Shown here in pieces: positions 42,505 to 51,234 of a stretch of 64,000 nucleotides of DNA. The position numbers and the translations under genes were made by a program. The DNA is from Luteolibacter flavescens (GTDB lineage: Bacteria > Verrucomicrobiota > Verrucomicrobiia > Verrucomicrobiales > Akkermansiaceae), in assembly GCF_025950085.1 (NCBI RefSeq), contig NZ_JAPDDS010000001.1:186001-250000 (forward strand), given 5' to 3'. Numbering within the stretch: the stretch's first letter is position 1; the number at the start of each line of letters is the position of its first letter. The notes beneath the pieces were generated by a model. The model searched no databases, had not been told where the DNA came from, and was given only the letters and a program-made list of their open reading frames with translations.

Positions 42505-42754
42505 GCCCGCGAGGGTATGACCGCCCGGCGCTTTCGCAAGAGTCAAATCGTCGTATCAGGATGCGTTGATGGATAGTTGGGGGCGCTTGCCACGGGGGCC
42601 CACGACCGGGTCTCTCCAGAGAAGCCGCGAAAGGACGAAAAAATTTGTCACAATCCGACCGACGATTCCGCCTCTAGCGTGAATGACCACGCGGACTGTC
42701 ACGGTGAAACCGGGTGCTGCAGCCAGTCACCAACCATCATCAGCCTTCATTTCC

Positions 42755-44482
42755 ATGATTCGAAATCCGTCATCCATCGCTCACGATCCGGTTTTCATCC
42801 GATACGTGCAGGCGGGAGACGGCGAAGCTTTCCGCGGGCTTGTCGACCGTCATCTGCCTGCCGTTCGCGGTACGGCGTCGCGGGTCCTAGGGACGGGTTC
42901 CCCATGGATCGATGACGTTGCCCAAGAAGTCTTCCTCTCGCTTGCCCGGAAGGCAGGCGTGCTTCCCGGAAATCTGATCCTCTCCGCATGGCTCCACCGT
43001 CAAACCGTACGCCGGGCGACCGATGTCCAGCGTTCGGAAGCAGCCCGTCACCGACGCGAACTCACCACCGATCTCCGCCCCGAGCCTGGATGCCTGACCG
43101 GGGAGCAGATGATCCGGGACCTAGACCGAGAGTTACTACGGTTGCCGGAGCGTGATCGCGAGATCCTGATCCTGCGCTTCATGGATAATTTCAGCTCGGA
43201 GGAGATCGGGCGTCGGCTCGGAATGAGCGCGGCGGGGGTCCGCAAGAAGATCGAGCGCAGCACGGCCAAGCTGAGAGAGCGTCTTCGCCTCACGTCGCAG
43301 CCTGCGGGCTTCACCAGCGCCGCACTGGGCACCTGCCTCGGGATCACTTCCTCAAGCGCGGGCACTACCCATCTCGCCGCGACGATCTGTGCCCGCTGCA
43401 TGGCGATCCCGGTTTCAAAGAGCCTTTTCGGCACACTCATCACCACACTTATCATGAACAAGACACGAGCAATCGTCATTGCGGCACTTCTCTGTGCAGG
43501 CGCTGGAGCCTATCTCGCAGGCAACAGCAAACCTGCCGCCCCTCCGACCCTCGCGAAGTCCACCCCGCCTGCGCCGAGCCTTCCTGTGCCTGCTCCTGCC
43601 CCCGCGGCGCCAGCAAAGCCGACTCTGCCGGTTGCAAAGGCTGATCGTATCGCCAGATTGAAGTCGATCCTTTCCCTGGGAGACGACACCAAGCGCGTTC
43701 AAGCTTTGGCCAATTTCCTGGCGCTGCTCGCCCCGGTTGAGTTCGAGGAAATGATCGACGTTGCCCAGGAATTCCCTCATGCGGATGCGAACGGCGAAAT
43801 CCGGAAGATGATGTATCTGGCATGGGCCCGTCACGACCGGGCTGCCGTTTTTGCGAAGCTGAAGAAGGATCTGCCCGCAGATCAGTTCGATCCGGTTAAT
43901 GATCTCAATGTCACCTTGGCGGTGGCCATCATGCGTGAGTATGCGGCCGAGGATCCCGAGTCGGCCGTGGAATTCGGGCGGGAGCAACTCGTCACCAAAG
44001 ATCCTCGGAAGTGGCCGGCTTATCAGAGCAAGTCGATTACCGCTCTCTTTGACGCCTTGGCCGCCAAGGATCTGCCGCTGGCCACATCCTCAGTCTCTCG
44101 ATTCGAGGGCTACTACGGTGTCAATGAAGCCGTTGCCGCCGTGGTTGCCCATGTCCGTTCGCAGGGCGACGACGCTCTGGAGAAATGGGTTGGTTCGCTT
44201 CCTCCTGAGACTCGCGGAAACACGATCCGGGGCAGGGCCATCCTGCACATCGCCCAAGACATGCTCAAAGATGATGGAGGCAAAGCGATGGACTTCACTC
44301 TCCGGTATGAACCTTCCGTGACCGCCGGTGACACCTCATGGGAGGTGATGACGATGTGGTATAAGAAGGACGCTGAGGCTGCCACCGGCTATGTCGAGAA
44401 GATGCCGGCCGGAGCGTCGCTGGATCAGATGATGAAGGCCATCGAGTTCTCCAAGAAGATGCAGTCACCTTCCGTGAAGTAG
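42755..44482 (+). CDS. ECF sigma factor fused by a TM helix to an extracytoplasmic domain
   Basis: The N-terminal ~190 residues are an ECF sigma factor. Region 2 has A-G-D-G-E-A-F-R-G-L-V and D-D-V-A-Q-E-V-F-L-S-L-A-R, and region 4 has L-P-E-R-D-R-E-I-L-I-L-R-F and E-E-I-G-R-R-L-G-M-S with a K-K-I-E-R helix. A linker leads to a TM helix starting M-N-K-T-R-A-I-V-I-A-A-L-L (about 231-250), followed by a Pro/Ala-rich stalk and a ~260-residue extracytoplasmic helical region. The next gene encodes a paralogue of that region. Membrane tethering suggests control by an outside signal without a separate anti-sigma factor. An upstream ATG at 42683 would add 24 residues. Confidence 0.85.
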   Translation: MIRNPSSIAHDPVFIRYVQAGDGEAFRGLVDRHLPAVRGTASRVLGTGSPWIDDVAQEVFLSLARKAGVLPGNLILSAWLHRQTVRRATDVQRSEAARHRRELTTDLRPEPGCLTGEQMIRDLDRELLRLPERDREILILRFMDNFSSEEIGRRLGMSAAGVRKKIERSTAKLRERLRLTSQPAGFTSAALGTCLGITSSSAGTTHLAATICARCMAIPVSKSLFGTLITTLIMNKTRAIVIAALLCAGAGAYLAGNSKPAAPPTLAKSTPPAPSLPVPAPAPAAPAKPTLPVAKADRIARLKSILSLGDDTKRVQALANFLALLAPVEFEEMIDVAQEFPHADANGEIRKMMYLAWARHDRAAVFAKLKKDLPADQFDPVNDLNVTLAVAIMREYAAEDPESAVEFGREQLVTKDPRKWPAYQSKSITALFDALAAKDLPLATSSVSRFEGYYGVNEAVAAVVAHVRSQGDDALEKWVGSLPPETRGNTIRGRAILHIAQDMLKDDGGKAMDFTLRYEPSVTAGDTSWEVMTMWYKKDAEAATGYVEKMPAGASLDQMMKAIEFSKKMQSPSVK

Positions 44483-44534
44483 ACGGTCGGACCGCCGGGA
44501 CGACGATTTTTGACCCCTTCCATTACAAAGCAAC

Positions 44535-45632
44535 ATGAGCAGAAATCTCGCCATAGGCATCCTCGGCATCCTTGTCCTCGCTATCGCGATCTGGCCTAGA
44601 GGACCGGTCGATGACAATGCCCGAACGGGCGATCCGCAGCCTGGCAGCGTCAGCCGACCTTCCGGCGTTAGCCGGTCGACTCAGGACAGGACGCTCCGAG
44701 AGGATGGAGTGAACTCGCTGACCCCGAGGTCCACTCGTCCGTCGGGCGATCCACTGGAAGGACTCGCGAACATCATGTCCACCGCCGGGGAGGCCGACCG
44801 GGTGATGAAGCTCGCAAACTACATTGGTTCCGTTGACGAAGCCGGACTCGAGGCCATCATCAATGAATTGCATCGGGATCCTGGCCTCGATCCGGGTGAC
44901 TCCTTGCGGCGAATTGTATTCCTAGCCTGGGCGAAGAAGAATCCGAGGGCCGCCTTGGACAAGCTTGAGGAACCCCGTGACTTTCCTGACAAGACGTCGA
45001 TTTATGACCAAAGACGGAGGGATCTTTCGATAGCTAGGGCGATCGGCAGCGACTGGGCGGGGCGGGATCCGAAGGCAGCCGTGAAGTTCGTGAATGCCTT
45101 CTTCACGCCGGACATGACGAATGTCGATATCCTCTCACGTCAGACGATGGGCTATCAACTCGCCGCGGGCATGCTGGCAGCCACCGCGGCTCGCGATATC
45201 ACCGCGGCAGGTTGGATGATGAGGGACTTGGGACGGCGCACCCCTGGCAACAATTTATCGGAGGTCAAACAGCGGGTCGTTTCCCAAGGCGTCCTGGAGA
45301 TGCAGCAGTGGCTGGAGATTTTTCCCGGCAGAGGTGAAGGGCCGGAGGCTGGATTGGATCGCTTCAGCCTCGCCTACGAGCTGGGATTTGAATACTCGAA
45401 ACGAGACATGAAGGCTGGCGCGGACTTCATTTTTGATAACGCCCGTCACGACCCTTTGCTTGCAAGCGATCAGGGCATTCCGATCAATTTCCTCAATTCA
45501 CTCCACTTCCTGTTAACGGCTTGGAAAGCGAAGGATCCCGCCGGAGCAGCAGCTTATGTGGAAGCGCTACCAGAGCGTCACCGGGCCGAGCAGCTCGCGA
45601 AGACCACGGCCCGGGAGATTCTCGCGAAGTGA
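44535..45632 (+). CDS. Membrane-anchored paralogue of the sigma-factor C-terminal domain
   Basis: A short cytoplasmic N-terminus and a TM helix (about 5-20, I-G-I-L-G-I-L-V-L-A-I-A-I-W) precede a ~340-residue extracytoplasmic helical region. Matching stretches in both proteins are D/K-R-V-x-x-L-A-N, R-R/K-I/M-V/M-F/Y-L-A-W-A and A-Y/G-Y-V-E-x-L/M-P near the end, so the two genes share ancestry. The stop-to-start gap to the sigma gene is 52 bases, so they are probably co-transcribed. The protein could be a competing ligand-binder, a co-sensor or a target of the sigma factor. No enzymatic motif is visible. Confidence 0.82.
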   Translation: MSRNLAIGILGILVLAIAIWPRGPVDDNARTGDPQPGSVSRPSGVSRSTQDRTLREDGVNSLTPRSTRPSGDPLEGLANIMSTAGEADRVMKLANYIGSVDEAGLEAIINELHRDPGLDPGDSLRRIVFLAWAKKNPRAALDKLEEPRDFPDKTSIYDQRRRDLSIARAIGSDWAGRDPKAAVKFVNAFFTPDMTNVDILSRQTMGYQLAAGMLAATAARDITAAGWMMRDLGRRTPGNNLSEVKQRVVSQGVLEMQQWLEIFPGRGEGPEAGLDRFSLAYELGFEYSKRDMKAGADFIFDNARHDPLLASDQGIPINFLNSLHFLLTAWKAKDPAGAAAYVEALPERHRAEQLAKTTAREILAK

Positions 45633-45644
45633 AGCGCACAAGGT

Positions 45645-45676
45645 CGTGGCCGGAGCCTCTCCGGCATCCGGCCACG
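45645..45676. terminator. Bidirectional hairpin between converging genes
   Basis: A perfect 10-bp stem (CGTGGCCGGA / TCCGGCCACG, 12-base loop) separates the sigma-linked gene (+) from the propeller gene (-). No T-run follows. It is a probable transcription barrier for both. Confidence 0.6.
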
Positions 45677-45685
45677 GATGAAGCC

Positions 45686-47182
45686 TCAGTCGGGAATCTT
45701 GTTCACCGTGTAGAAGGCGAGGTTGTTTTGGAGGGGCGAGCCGTCGGGGGAGTCCACCTTGGGGAAGCCGATGCGGAAGACGCGCCGCTCGGCGAGGCCA
45801 TCCACTTTCAGCGTCACGGACTTCGCGTCGCTGGAGACGACGGACACGTTGTGGCTTTTCTTGTCCTCCGGGTCGCTGCCGTAGGTCCACTTGGATTGGT
45901 AGGTGAAGGAGGATAGCTCCCATACCTTCGCGTCCTTGTATTGGGACGGAATCTCCTTCGTGAAGCTCACGGTGAAGCCGTCCTTGGTGATCTTCACCCG
46001 GTCGATGTCAAAGGGCACCGGGCCGAGGAAGTTGACCCGCTGCAAGCCTTCCGCGGGTGCGCCCCATCCGCGGACCGTCTGCCCGAGGTAGAGCTGCTTG
46101 CCATCCGCGGTGAAGCGCGCGCGATGGTTCCCGGAGTGCAGGCCCCGGCCATCGATGAAGTGAGTGCAGGCACCCTGCCAGGTGTCACCCACCTTCTCGA
46201 CCATCACGCGGGTGACGCGCTCGCCGTTGTTGTCAGGCAGTAGCAATTGACCGGCGAAATGATTGCCCTTCGGAAACTCCATCGGCTCACCTGCTGAGCG
46301 GTTCATTTCCATGTGCGGGATCTCTACCGCGGCCCAAGTGCGGTCCTTGTTATACTCATCCAGATTCTCCCGATAGTAAGCGAGGGGATCGGTGCTTTTG
46401 GTGAATTCCGGGTCCCAGACGAGGCTGTTCGGATGGCCGTAGAAGCGACCCTTCTCCACATGATAAAGCGGGGTCGTGGCCTTCCAGTCGCCTTGGTTGT
46501 CCCCGGCCCAGAGCTCGCCGCCGGAGTCCTGATAGATCCCATTGGCCATGCGGAAGCCGGATGCCCACGGCGTGATGTTGCCCTTGGCGTCGCTATGGAG
46601 CACCCAGCCCTTCCACTTCACCGCGGAGTAGTTCCGGCCGCGCCGACCGGCATCCGAGTAGGTGCCGAGCGTGTGCTCGAAGGTAGGGCCGGAGAAGGAT
46701 GCGGTGCCTACGGCGATGAAGTAGCCGCCCTTGCCGTCGCGGGTCAGCGCGTTCGTCTCGTGGTAGTTTCCGCTCAGGCCCCAGCCGCGGGCGAATGGCG
46801 TGAACTTGTCCGCCTCTCCGTCCCCGTCGGTATCCTCGGCCTCGGTCATCTCGGCCATCTGCGTCACGCGGATCTTCGTCGGGCTGATGACATCGAGACC
46901 GCAGCCATTGTCGAAGCCGGTGGCAAAGAGCTTCCAGGCAAAGGCCTTCGGATCCTTGGTCGGCTTTGCCGTCAAAACGTCACCACGCCGCAGGACGACG
47001 AATAGCGTGCCGTCTTCCGCGAAGTCGATGGCACCCACTTCCGGGGGCACCCCGGAGGGAAGGTCGATGGTCTCGACCTTGTAGCAGTCGGCGAACTTCA
47101 CCGCATGGAGGGGCTGGGCGGCCAGGAGACCGAGGACGCCTGCTTTGATGAAAAGGGTAGGTTTCATGGCGTGGCGGGTCAT
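45686..47182 (-). CDS. Exported PQQ-like beta-propeller protein
   Basis: A signal peptide is followed by a six-bladed propeller of the soluble-glucose-dehydrogenase / PQQ-dependent sugar-dehydrogenase type. Such proteins in Verrucomicrobiota and Planctomycetota are often called large heme-binding or DUF7133-like. Blade motifs include G-T-L-F-V-V-L-R-R-G-D-V, F-A-R-G-W-G-L-S-G-N-Y-H-E-T and W-A-G-D-N-Q-G-D-W. The protein itself has no C-x-x-C-H haem site; the upstream gene supplies a cytochrome c, and the two overlap by 4 bases (ATGA). They probably form a periplasmic sugar-oxidising pair. The substrate is unknown. M6 (47167) is an alternative start that gives a tidier signal peptide. Confidence 0.82.
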   Translation of the reverse strand: MTRHAMKPTLFIKAGVLGLLAAQPLHAVKFADCYKVETIDLPSGVPPEVGAIDFAEDGTLFVVLRRGDVLTAKPTKDPKAFAWKLFATGFDNGCGLDVISPTKIRVTQMAEMTEAEDTDGDGEADKFTPFARGWGLSGNYHETNALTRDGKGGYFIAVGTASFSGPTFEHTLGTYSDAGRRGRNYSAVKWKGWVLHSDAKGNITPWASGFRMANGIYQDSGGELWAGDNQGDWKATTPLYHVEKGRFYGHPNSLVWDPEFTKSTDPLAYYRENLDEYNKDRTWAAVEIPHMEMNRSAGEPMEFPKGNHFAGQLLLPDNNGERVTRVMVEKVGDTWQGACTHFIDGRGLHSGNHRARFTADGKQLYLGQTVRGWGAPAEGLQRVNFLGPVPFDIDRVKITKDGFTVSFTKEIPSQYKDAKVWELSSFTYQSKWTYGSDPEDKKSHNVSVVSSDAKSVTLKVDGLAERRVFRIGFPKVDSPDGSPLQNNLAFYTVNKIPD

Positions 47183-48234
47183 TCGGGTTTGGCCAGGGAT
47201 TCGATGTAGAGGGCAAGGGAATCGTATTCCACGTCTGGCAGGCCAAAGGGTGGCATGTAGTTCGGCGGGTAGCCCTTCACGACTTTCGCGTTCGGCGCCT
47301 TGATCGACTCGATGAGATACTCGCGATCCGCCATCACCGGCTTGTCGAGTCCCTCGATCTCCACCTCGTGTCCGAAGAGCAGGCCGACGGATGGCCCGTG
47401 GTTCTTCGAGCCGTCCGTGCTGTGGCAGGCGGAGCAGCCATACTGCAGGAAGAGCTTTTCTCCGGCCTCAGCGCTCGCCTTCGTGATCTTGTTGTCAGGC
47501 TGGTAGCCTTGGAATTGCCCGAGATCGCTGCCGGCGAGGGTCAGGCTCAGTGTGCCTTTGCCCTTCGCTCCCTCGACTCCCTTCCATGAAAGCTCGCCGT
47601 CGCCTGCCGTCGTCACCGTCACCGTGCAAGCCAGCGGCTTGTCAGAGGGAGTGACCGTCAGGGTAAATGGCGTCTCGCCCGCCTTGAATTCGTAAGTCGG
47701 CACGCCTTTCACGAGCCGGTGCCCGGTGTAAACCCGCGGGCCGAGGTCGGTGATCGACTTGCCATCCAGCTCGATGGGGTCCTTCCCGGTGGTCTTCCAG
47801 AAAAGCGTGCCCACCAGCCGCGGGACATAGCCAAAGGAGACCCGCGAGCCCTTCGACTGATCGCCCCAGTAGGGCGTCATGTCCACGAAGCCGCCCTGCC
47901 ATGTGTAGAGGAGCCGGCACTCGGTGGTGTCGAAAACGTAAGACAGCGAGGGCCCGAAATTCACTCCGATGGCCGCGGCGAGGCCTGCCATCGGCACCAC
48001 TTCTCCCTTCACGTCCGAGCCGATCTGCGGATTGTATTTCGAGACCTTTCGTCCCGTGTCGTGCTGGGAAAAGACCGCGTCATCGATGTCCGGGTCGGGC
48101 AGGTAGCTGCGCAGCACCAGGGGCCTCTCCACCGACCCCATCGGCCGGTTTTCGTAGGTGATCAGGGGCTCCGCGGCATGCGCGGACAGGCCGAGAGTGA
48201 GAAGGAGAAGGGTTTTCCTCATGGATGAATTCAT
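47179..48234 (-). CDS. Exported cytochrome c-domain protein
   Basis: The signal peptide (M-N-S-S-M-R-K-T-L-L-L-L-T-L-G-L-S-A-H-A) precedes a ~235-residue beta-rich domain typical of the N-terminal part of DUF6797-like verrucomicrobial proteins. A class-I cytochrome c domain follows at the C-terminus with the haem site C-S-A-C-H and the Met ligand in Y-M-P-P-F. It is translationally coupled to the propeller gene (stop overlaps start by 4 bases), so it probably accepts electrons from that protein. The open frame has an extra upstream start at 48276; the one at 48234 gives the best signal peptide, with M-R-K at 48222 as a further option. Confidence 0.84.
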   Translation of the reverse strand: MNSSMRKTLLLLTLGLSAHAAEPLITYENRPMGSVERPLVLRSYLPDPDIDDAVFSQHDTGRKVSKYNPQIGSDVKGEVVPMAGLAAAIGVNFGPSLSYVFDTTECRLLYTWQGGFVDMTPYWGDQSKGSRVSFGYVPRLVGTLFWKTTGKDPIELDGKSITDLGPRVYTGHRLVKGVPTYEFKAGETPFTLTVTPSDKPLACTVTVTTAGDGELSWKGVEGAKGKGTLSLTLAGSDLGQFQGYQPDNKITKASAEAGEKLFLQYGCSACHSTDGSKNHGPSVGLLFGHEVEIEGLDKPVMADREYLIESIKAPNAKVVKGYPPNYMPPFGLPDVEYDSLALYIESLAKPE

Positions 48235-48357
48235 TCGGAGACGTGCCAGTGTGGCAAAATCTGTCGGACAAATCACTCACCCGATTGAGTCAGCCTGTCA
48301 TGCGTGCCGAGGATTTGCCCTTGGCCCGCGGCGGTTGTTGGAGAAAGTGGCGGCAGC

Positions 48358-49692
48358 ATGCGCGGTGCCGGAGGGCGATGGAAATGGGACGAACTGATCG
48401 ACTTCGAAGTCGCCTTGGCGGCTTGGGACGGGGAATCGCGTCCGGACGAGGTCGCATCGGAGGGCTCGCGGCCCGCCGTGATGAAGTCTTGGAAACTGGC
48501 CGCCGGAGTTCCGGAGGTTGGCAGGACCTGGGTGAGGGCCATTGCCTGGGCCGGGGCGATCGCGAGCGGCCTCGCATTCCTCGCCGGTGTCGGTGCGGCC
48601 TGGGGCTGCTATGATCGGGATCGCGAGGGCGTTGATGTCATCATTTTGCTCGTTTTCACGCTCCTGATACCTTGGCTCACGCTGGTTGTGGGGCTCACCG
48701 TCTGGATTTTCCGCCCGCGATGGGGTGGGCTCATCGGGCCGGTGCTGCGGAAGCTGGTCGCAAAATTCGCCGGGAAGGACGGCGGCAAGGTGCTTTCGGT
48801 GATCGAGGGTAGCCCGGAGCTTGCGAAGTCCTTTGGCTGGAAGCTTGCCGCACGCGCGCAGTCCGCCGCGCTGAATTTCCACCTCGGGGCCATCATCGGG
48901 CTGACCCTGTTGTTCGTTTTCCGGCGGGTGGGCTTCTACTGGGAAACGACCACGGAGCGAGCCATGGAGCGCACGCTTGAGAGCGTGGTTCAGTTTCTCT
49001 CGATGCCATGGCGCGACGTGCTGCCACGGATGGTGCCGGAAATCGCAACCAGCCGCCGTGGTGCGGATTGGGAGGGCGGGGGAGCGAGTTGGATGGCGTT
49101 CCTGATACTGGCCCTGCTGGTGTGGGGAGTGGCTCCGCGATTCCTGCTGGAGGCATTTGCCCACACCCGGTCGTGGCTGGCGGTGCGCACTCCGGCATTC
49201 CAGTCGCCACGTCATCGCCGCCTCTGGCGCGTGCTCACCGGCGTGAAGCGCGGCGAGGAGCCCGCGGGCCCGGCGGATGGCGCGCTGGTGCTCGATCTCG
49301 GCGGCATCTCGCCGGACCGCGATTCGCTGCGGCCATTCTTCCTCCGCCACCTGCGGCTGAATCCCGTGGCGTGGGAAACGCTGGAGGTGCTGGACGAGGG
49401 GCGCGAGGCTGCCGCCCGGACCGCGCTCGGGAAAGCACCGGCCGGGATCATTGTGCTCGCCGAGGGCTGGTCGCTGGCCCCGCGGCAGATGGAGGAGACG
49501 CTGAAACGCGTGCTCGCCGCGGCAGGTGGCCGCCGTTCCTCGGTGGTGGTCGCGGACTTCGACCGCGAGGGGCGTCCGCGTCCGCCGAAGGCCGACGACA
49601 GGGCGGCGTGGGAAGCGTATTTCGACGGTCAAAAGGGCCTCGATGTGGAAGTGAGCTTTTATGAGGAGGATCGTACATGGGCACCTGGCTGA
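48358..49692 (+). CDS. DUF2868 membrane protein
   Basis: Member of a conserved pair of unknown function, DUF2868 followed by a DUF3482-GTPase. The sequence starts near M-R-G-A-G-G-R-W-K-W-D-E-L-I-D-F-E. It has at least three hydrophobic segments (around residues 60-85, 95-120 and 180-195, with another near 240-260) and a C-terminal cytoplasmic domain with L-V-L-D-L-G-G-I-S-P. Its end overlaps the start of the GTPase gene by 16 bases. The pair is widespread in Proteobacteria, where it is linked to membrane processes but not characterised. An in-frame ATG 54 bases upstream is a weaker start. Confidence 0.8.
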   Translation: MRGAGGRWKWDELIDFEVALAAWDGESRPDEVASEGSRPAVMKSWKLAAGVPEVGRTWVRAIAWAGAIASGLAFLAGVGAAWGCYDRDREGVDVIILLVFTLLIPWLTLVVGLTVWIFRPRWGGLIGPVLRKLVAKFAGKDGGKVLSVIEGSPELAKSFGWKLAARAQSAALNFHLGAIIGLTLLFVFRRVGFYWETTTERAMERTLESVVQFLSMPWRDVLPRMVPEIATSRRGADWEGGGASWMAFLILALLVWGVAPRFLLEAFAHTRSWLAVRTPAFQSPRHRRLWRVLTGVKRGEEPAGPADGALVLDLGGISPDRDSLRPFFLRHLRLNPVAWETLEVLDEGREAAARTALGKAPAGIIVLAEGWSLAPRQMEETLKRVLAAAGGRRSSVVVADFDREGRPRPPKADDRAAWEAYFDGQKGLDVEVSFYEEDRTWAPG

Positions 49693-51140
49693 ACGCTGAT
49701 ATCCCGGCCTTCGCCATCGTCGGGCGCGTCAATGCCGGCAAGACGTCCACCCTGGCGACACTGCTGGAGATCGATGACGACGAGTTGCTGCGGATCAGCG
49801 CGACGCCCGGGGAAACCACCGGCGTGCTTCCGCTGCCGGTGCGCTACAACGAAGAGGAGCTGCTGCTCTTCCTCGATACTCCCGGCTTCCAACAACCCAT
49901 CGAGGCGATGAAGGAGATCCAGCGCCTGGCTGCCGGACGCTCTCCCGGCCCGGCGGAGATCGCAAGATTCGTGAAGGAATGCCGCGAACGTTTCCCCGAC
50001 GAGGCGCGTTTGTTAGAGCCACTGTCGGAAGGCGCCGGCGTCATCTACATTGTCGATCCCGGCAAGCCGCTGCGTGACTCCTTCCTCGCGGAAATCGAGA
50101 TCCTCCGGTGGACGGGACGCCCGCGTCTGGCGCTGCTGAATCCCCAGTCGGAGCCCGCTCCCGAGCAGGAACGCGAATGGCGCGACCGCCTCGGCACGGC
50201 CTTCAATCTGGTCCGCACCTTTGACGCCCACGAGGCTCGATTCGACGAGCGGCGGCGGCTGTTGGAAGCGCTGCTCCAGATCGAGGAGCATCACGCGGGA
50301 CACATCCGCAGGGTCATCTCGGCGATGGAGAACGAGATGTCCGACCGTCGGGAAGAGGCAGCCGAGGCGATCCTGGATTTCCTCGAGAAGTCGCTCACGC
50401 TGCGCGTCAGCGATCCCATCGATGTCCGCGACCGCGGCATCCCGGCGCGCATGGAGAAGAAGCGGGCCGATCTGGAGGTGCGCTATTTCAAGAAGCTCGC
50501 CGACCTCGAGCAGGATTGCCTGAAGCGACTGCTCAAGACCTATCGCCATCACCTGATCAAGCCGGACATCGATCCCTCCCGCCATGCCGGGCTCAATCTC
50601 GCCGTCGCGGAGACGTGGCGGAAGTGGGGCCTGAATCGCTGGCAGCTCACCGCTGCTGGCGCGGTGGCTGGCGGCGCGGCGGGTGCTGTCTTCGACCTCG
50701 GAGTCGGCGTGCACAGCCTCGGTGCGGGCACGGTGATCGGTGCGATCGGTGGCGGAACGGCCGCGTTCTTCAAGGGCGGTGCCCTGCCCGAACTGCGCTT
50801 CAAGGGCGTGAGCCTCGGCAAGGTCCAGAGCGACGGACAGGCGCTGGAGGCCGGGCCGCCGCAGAGCCCGAATTTCGCGTGGGTGCTGCTCGATTCCATG
50901 CTGATCCGCCATGCGGGCATCCTCGACCGTGCGCATGGCCGTCGTGATTCCGGAGTGATCGAAGTGAGCGAGCAGGAGAGCCTCGTCCGGAACTTCCCAT
51001 CGTCACGCCGCAGCCTGCTGCAGAAGTGGTTCACCAGTTGCCTGAAGGGATCGCCGGATCGCGGCAAGGAGCCGGAGGTCTTTGCCGAACTCGTGGCGGC
51101 ACTCGACGAACGACAGGAAAGCGCTGAGCCGGAGGATTGA
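49677..51140 (+). CDS. DUF3482 GTPase
   Basis: GTP-binding protein related to Era/TrmE-type GTPases with a long C-terminal membrane-associated domain. G1 is G-R-V-N-A-G-K-T-S (about 16-24). G3 is L-D-T-P-G-F. G4 is a degenerate L-L-N-P-Q-S instead of N-K-x-D, so nucleotide specificity is uncertain. The DUF3482 region (about 200-487) includes a small-residue-rich double membrane segment (A-A-G-A-V-A-G-G-A-A-G-A-V and G-A-G-T-V-I-G-A-I-G-G-G-T-A-A). It overlaps the DUF2868 gene, which supports a shared role at the inner membrane. It could also be a stress-response or membrane-remodelling GTPase. Confidence 0.82.
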   Translation: MGTWLNADIPAFAIVGRVNAGKTSTLATLLEIDDDELLRISATPGETTGVLPLPVRYNEEELLLFLDTPGFQQPIEAMKEIQRLAAGRSPGPAEIARFVKECRERFPDEARLLEPLSEGAGVIYIVDPGKPLRDSFLAEIEILRWTGRPRLALLNPQSEPAPEQEREWRDRLGTAFNLVRTFDAHEARFDERRRLLEALLQIEEHHAGHIRRVISAMENEMSDRREEAAEAILDFLEKSLTLRVSDPIDVRDRGIPARMEKKRADLEVRYFKKLADLEQDCLKRLLKTYRHHLIKPDIDPSRHAGLNLAVAETWRKWGLNRWQLTAAGAVAGGAAGAVFDLGVGVHSLGAGTVIGAIGGGTAAFFKGGALPELRFKGVSLGKVQSDGQALEAGPPQSPNFAWVLLDSMLIRHAGILDRAHGRRDSGVIEVSEQESLVRNFPSSRRSLLQKWFTSCLKGSPDRGKEPEVFAELVAALDERQESAEPED

Positions 51141-51234
51141 AAGAGCGGCGGGAGTGGTGCCGTTGTGCCGTTTTGGTCACCGTTTCCTCGTCGATAGCGT
51201 TGGCGGGTGAAGATCGGGTGTCCATTTTCCGATC

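Noticed and set aside
42547-42680. SAM/SAH/cobalamin riboswitch ahead of split metH
   Set aside because: The leader contains GAGAGACCC...GGGCCC...GGCAAG, loosely like parts of a SAM-I element, but the kink-turn, the ordered P1-P4 helices and GGCAACC are not found. A covariance-model scan (Rfam SAM, SAH, Cobalamin) would settle it.
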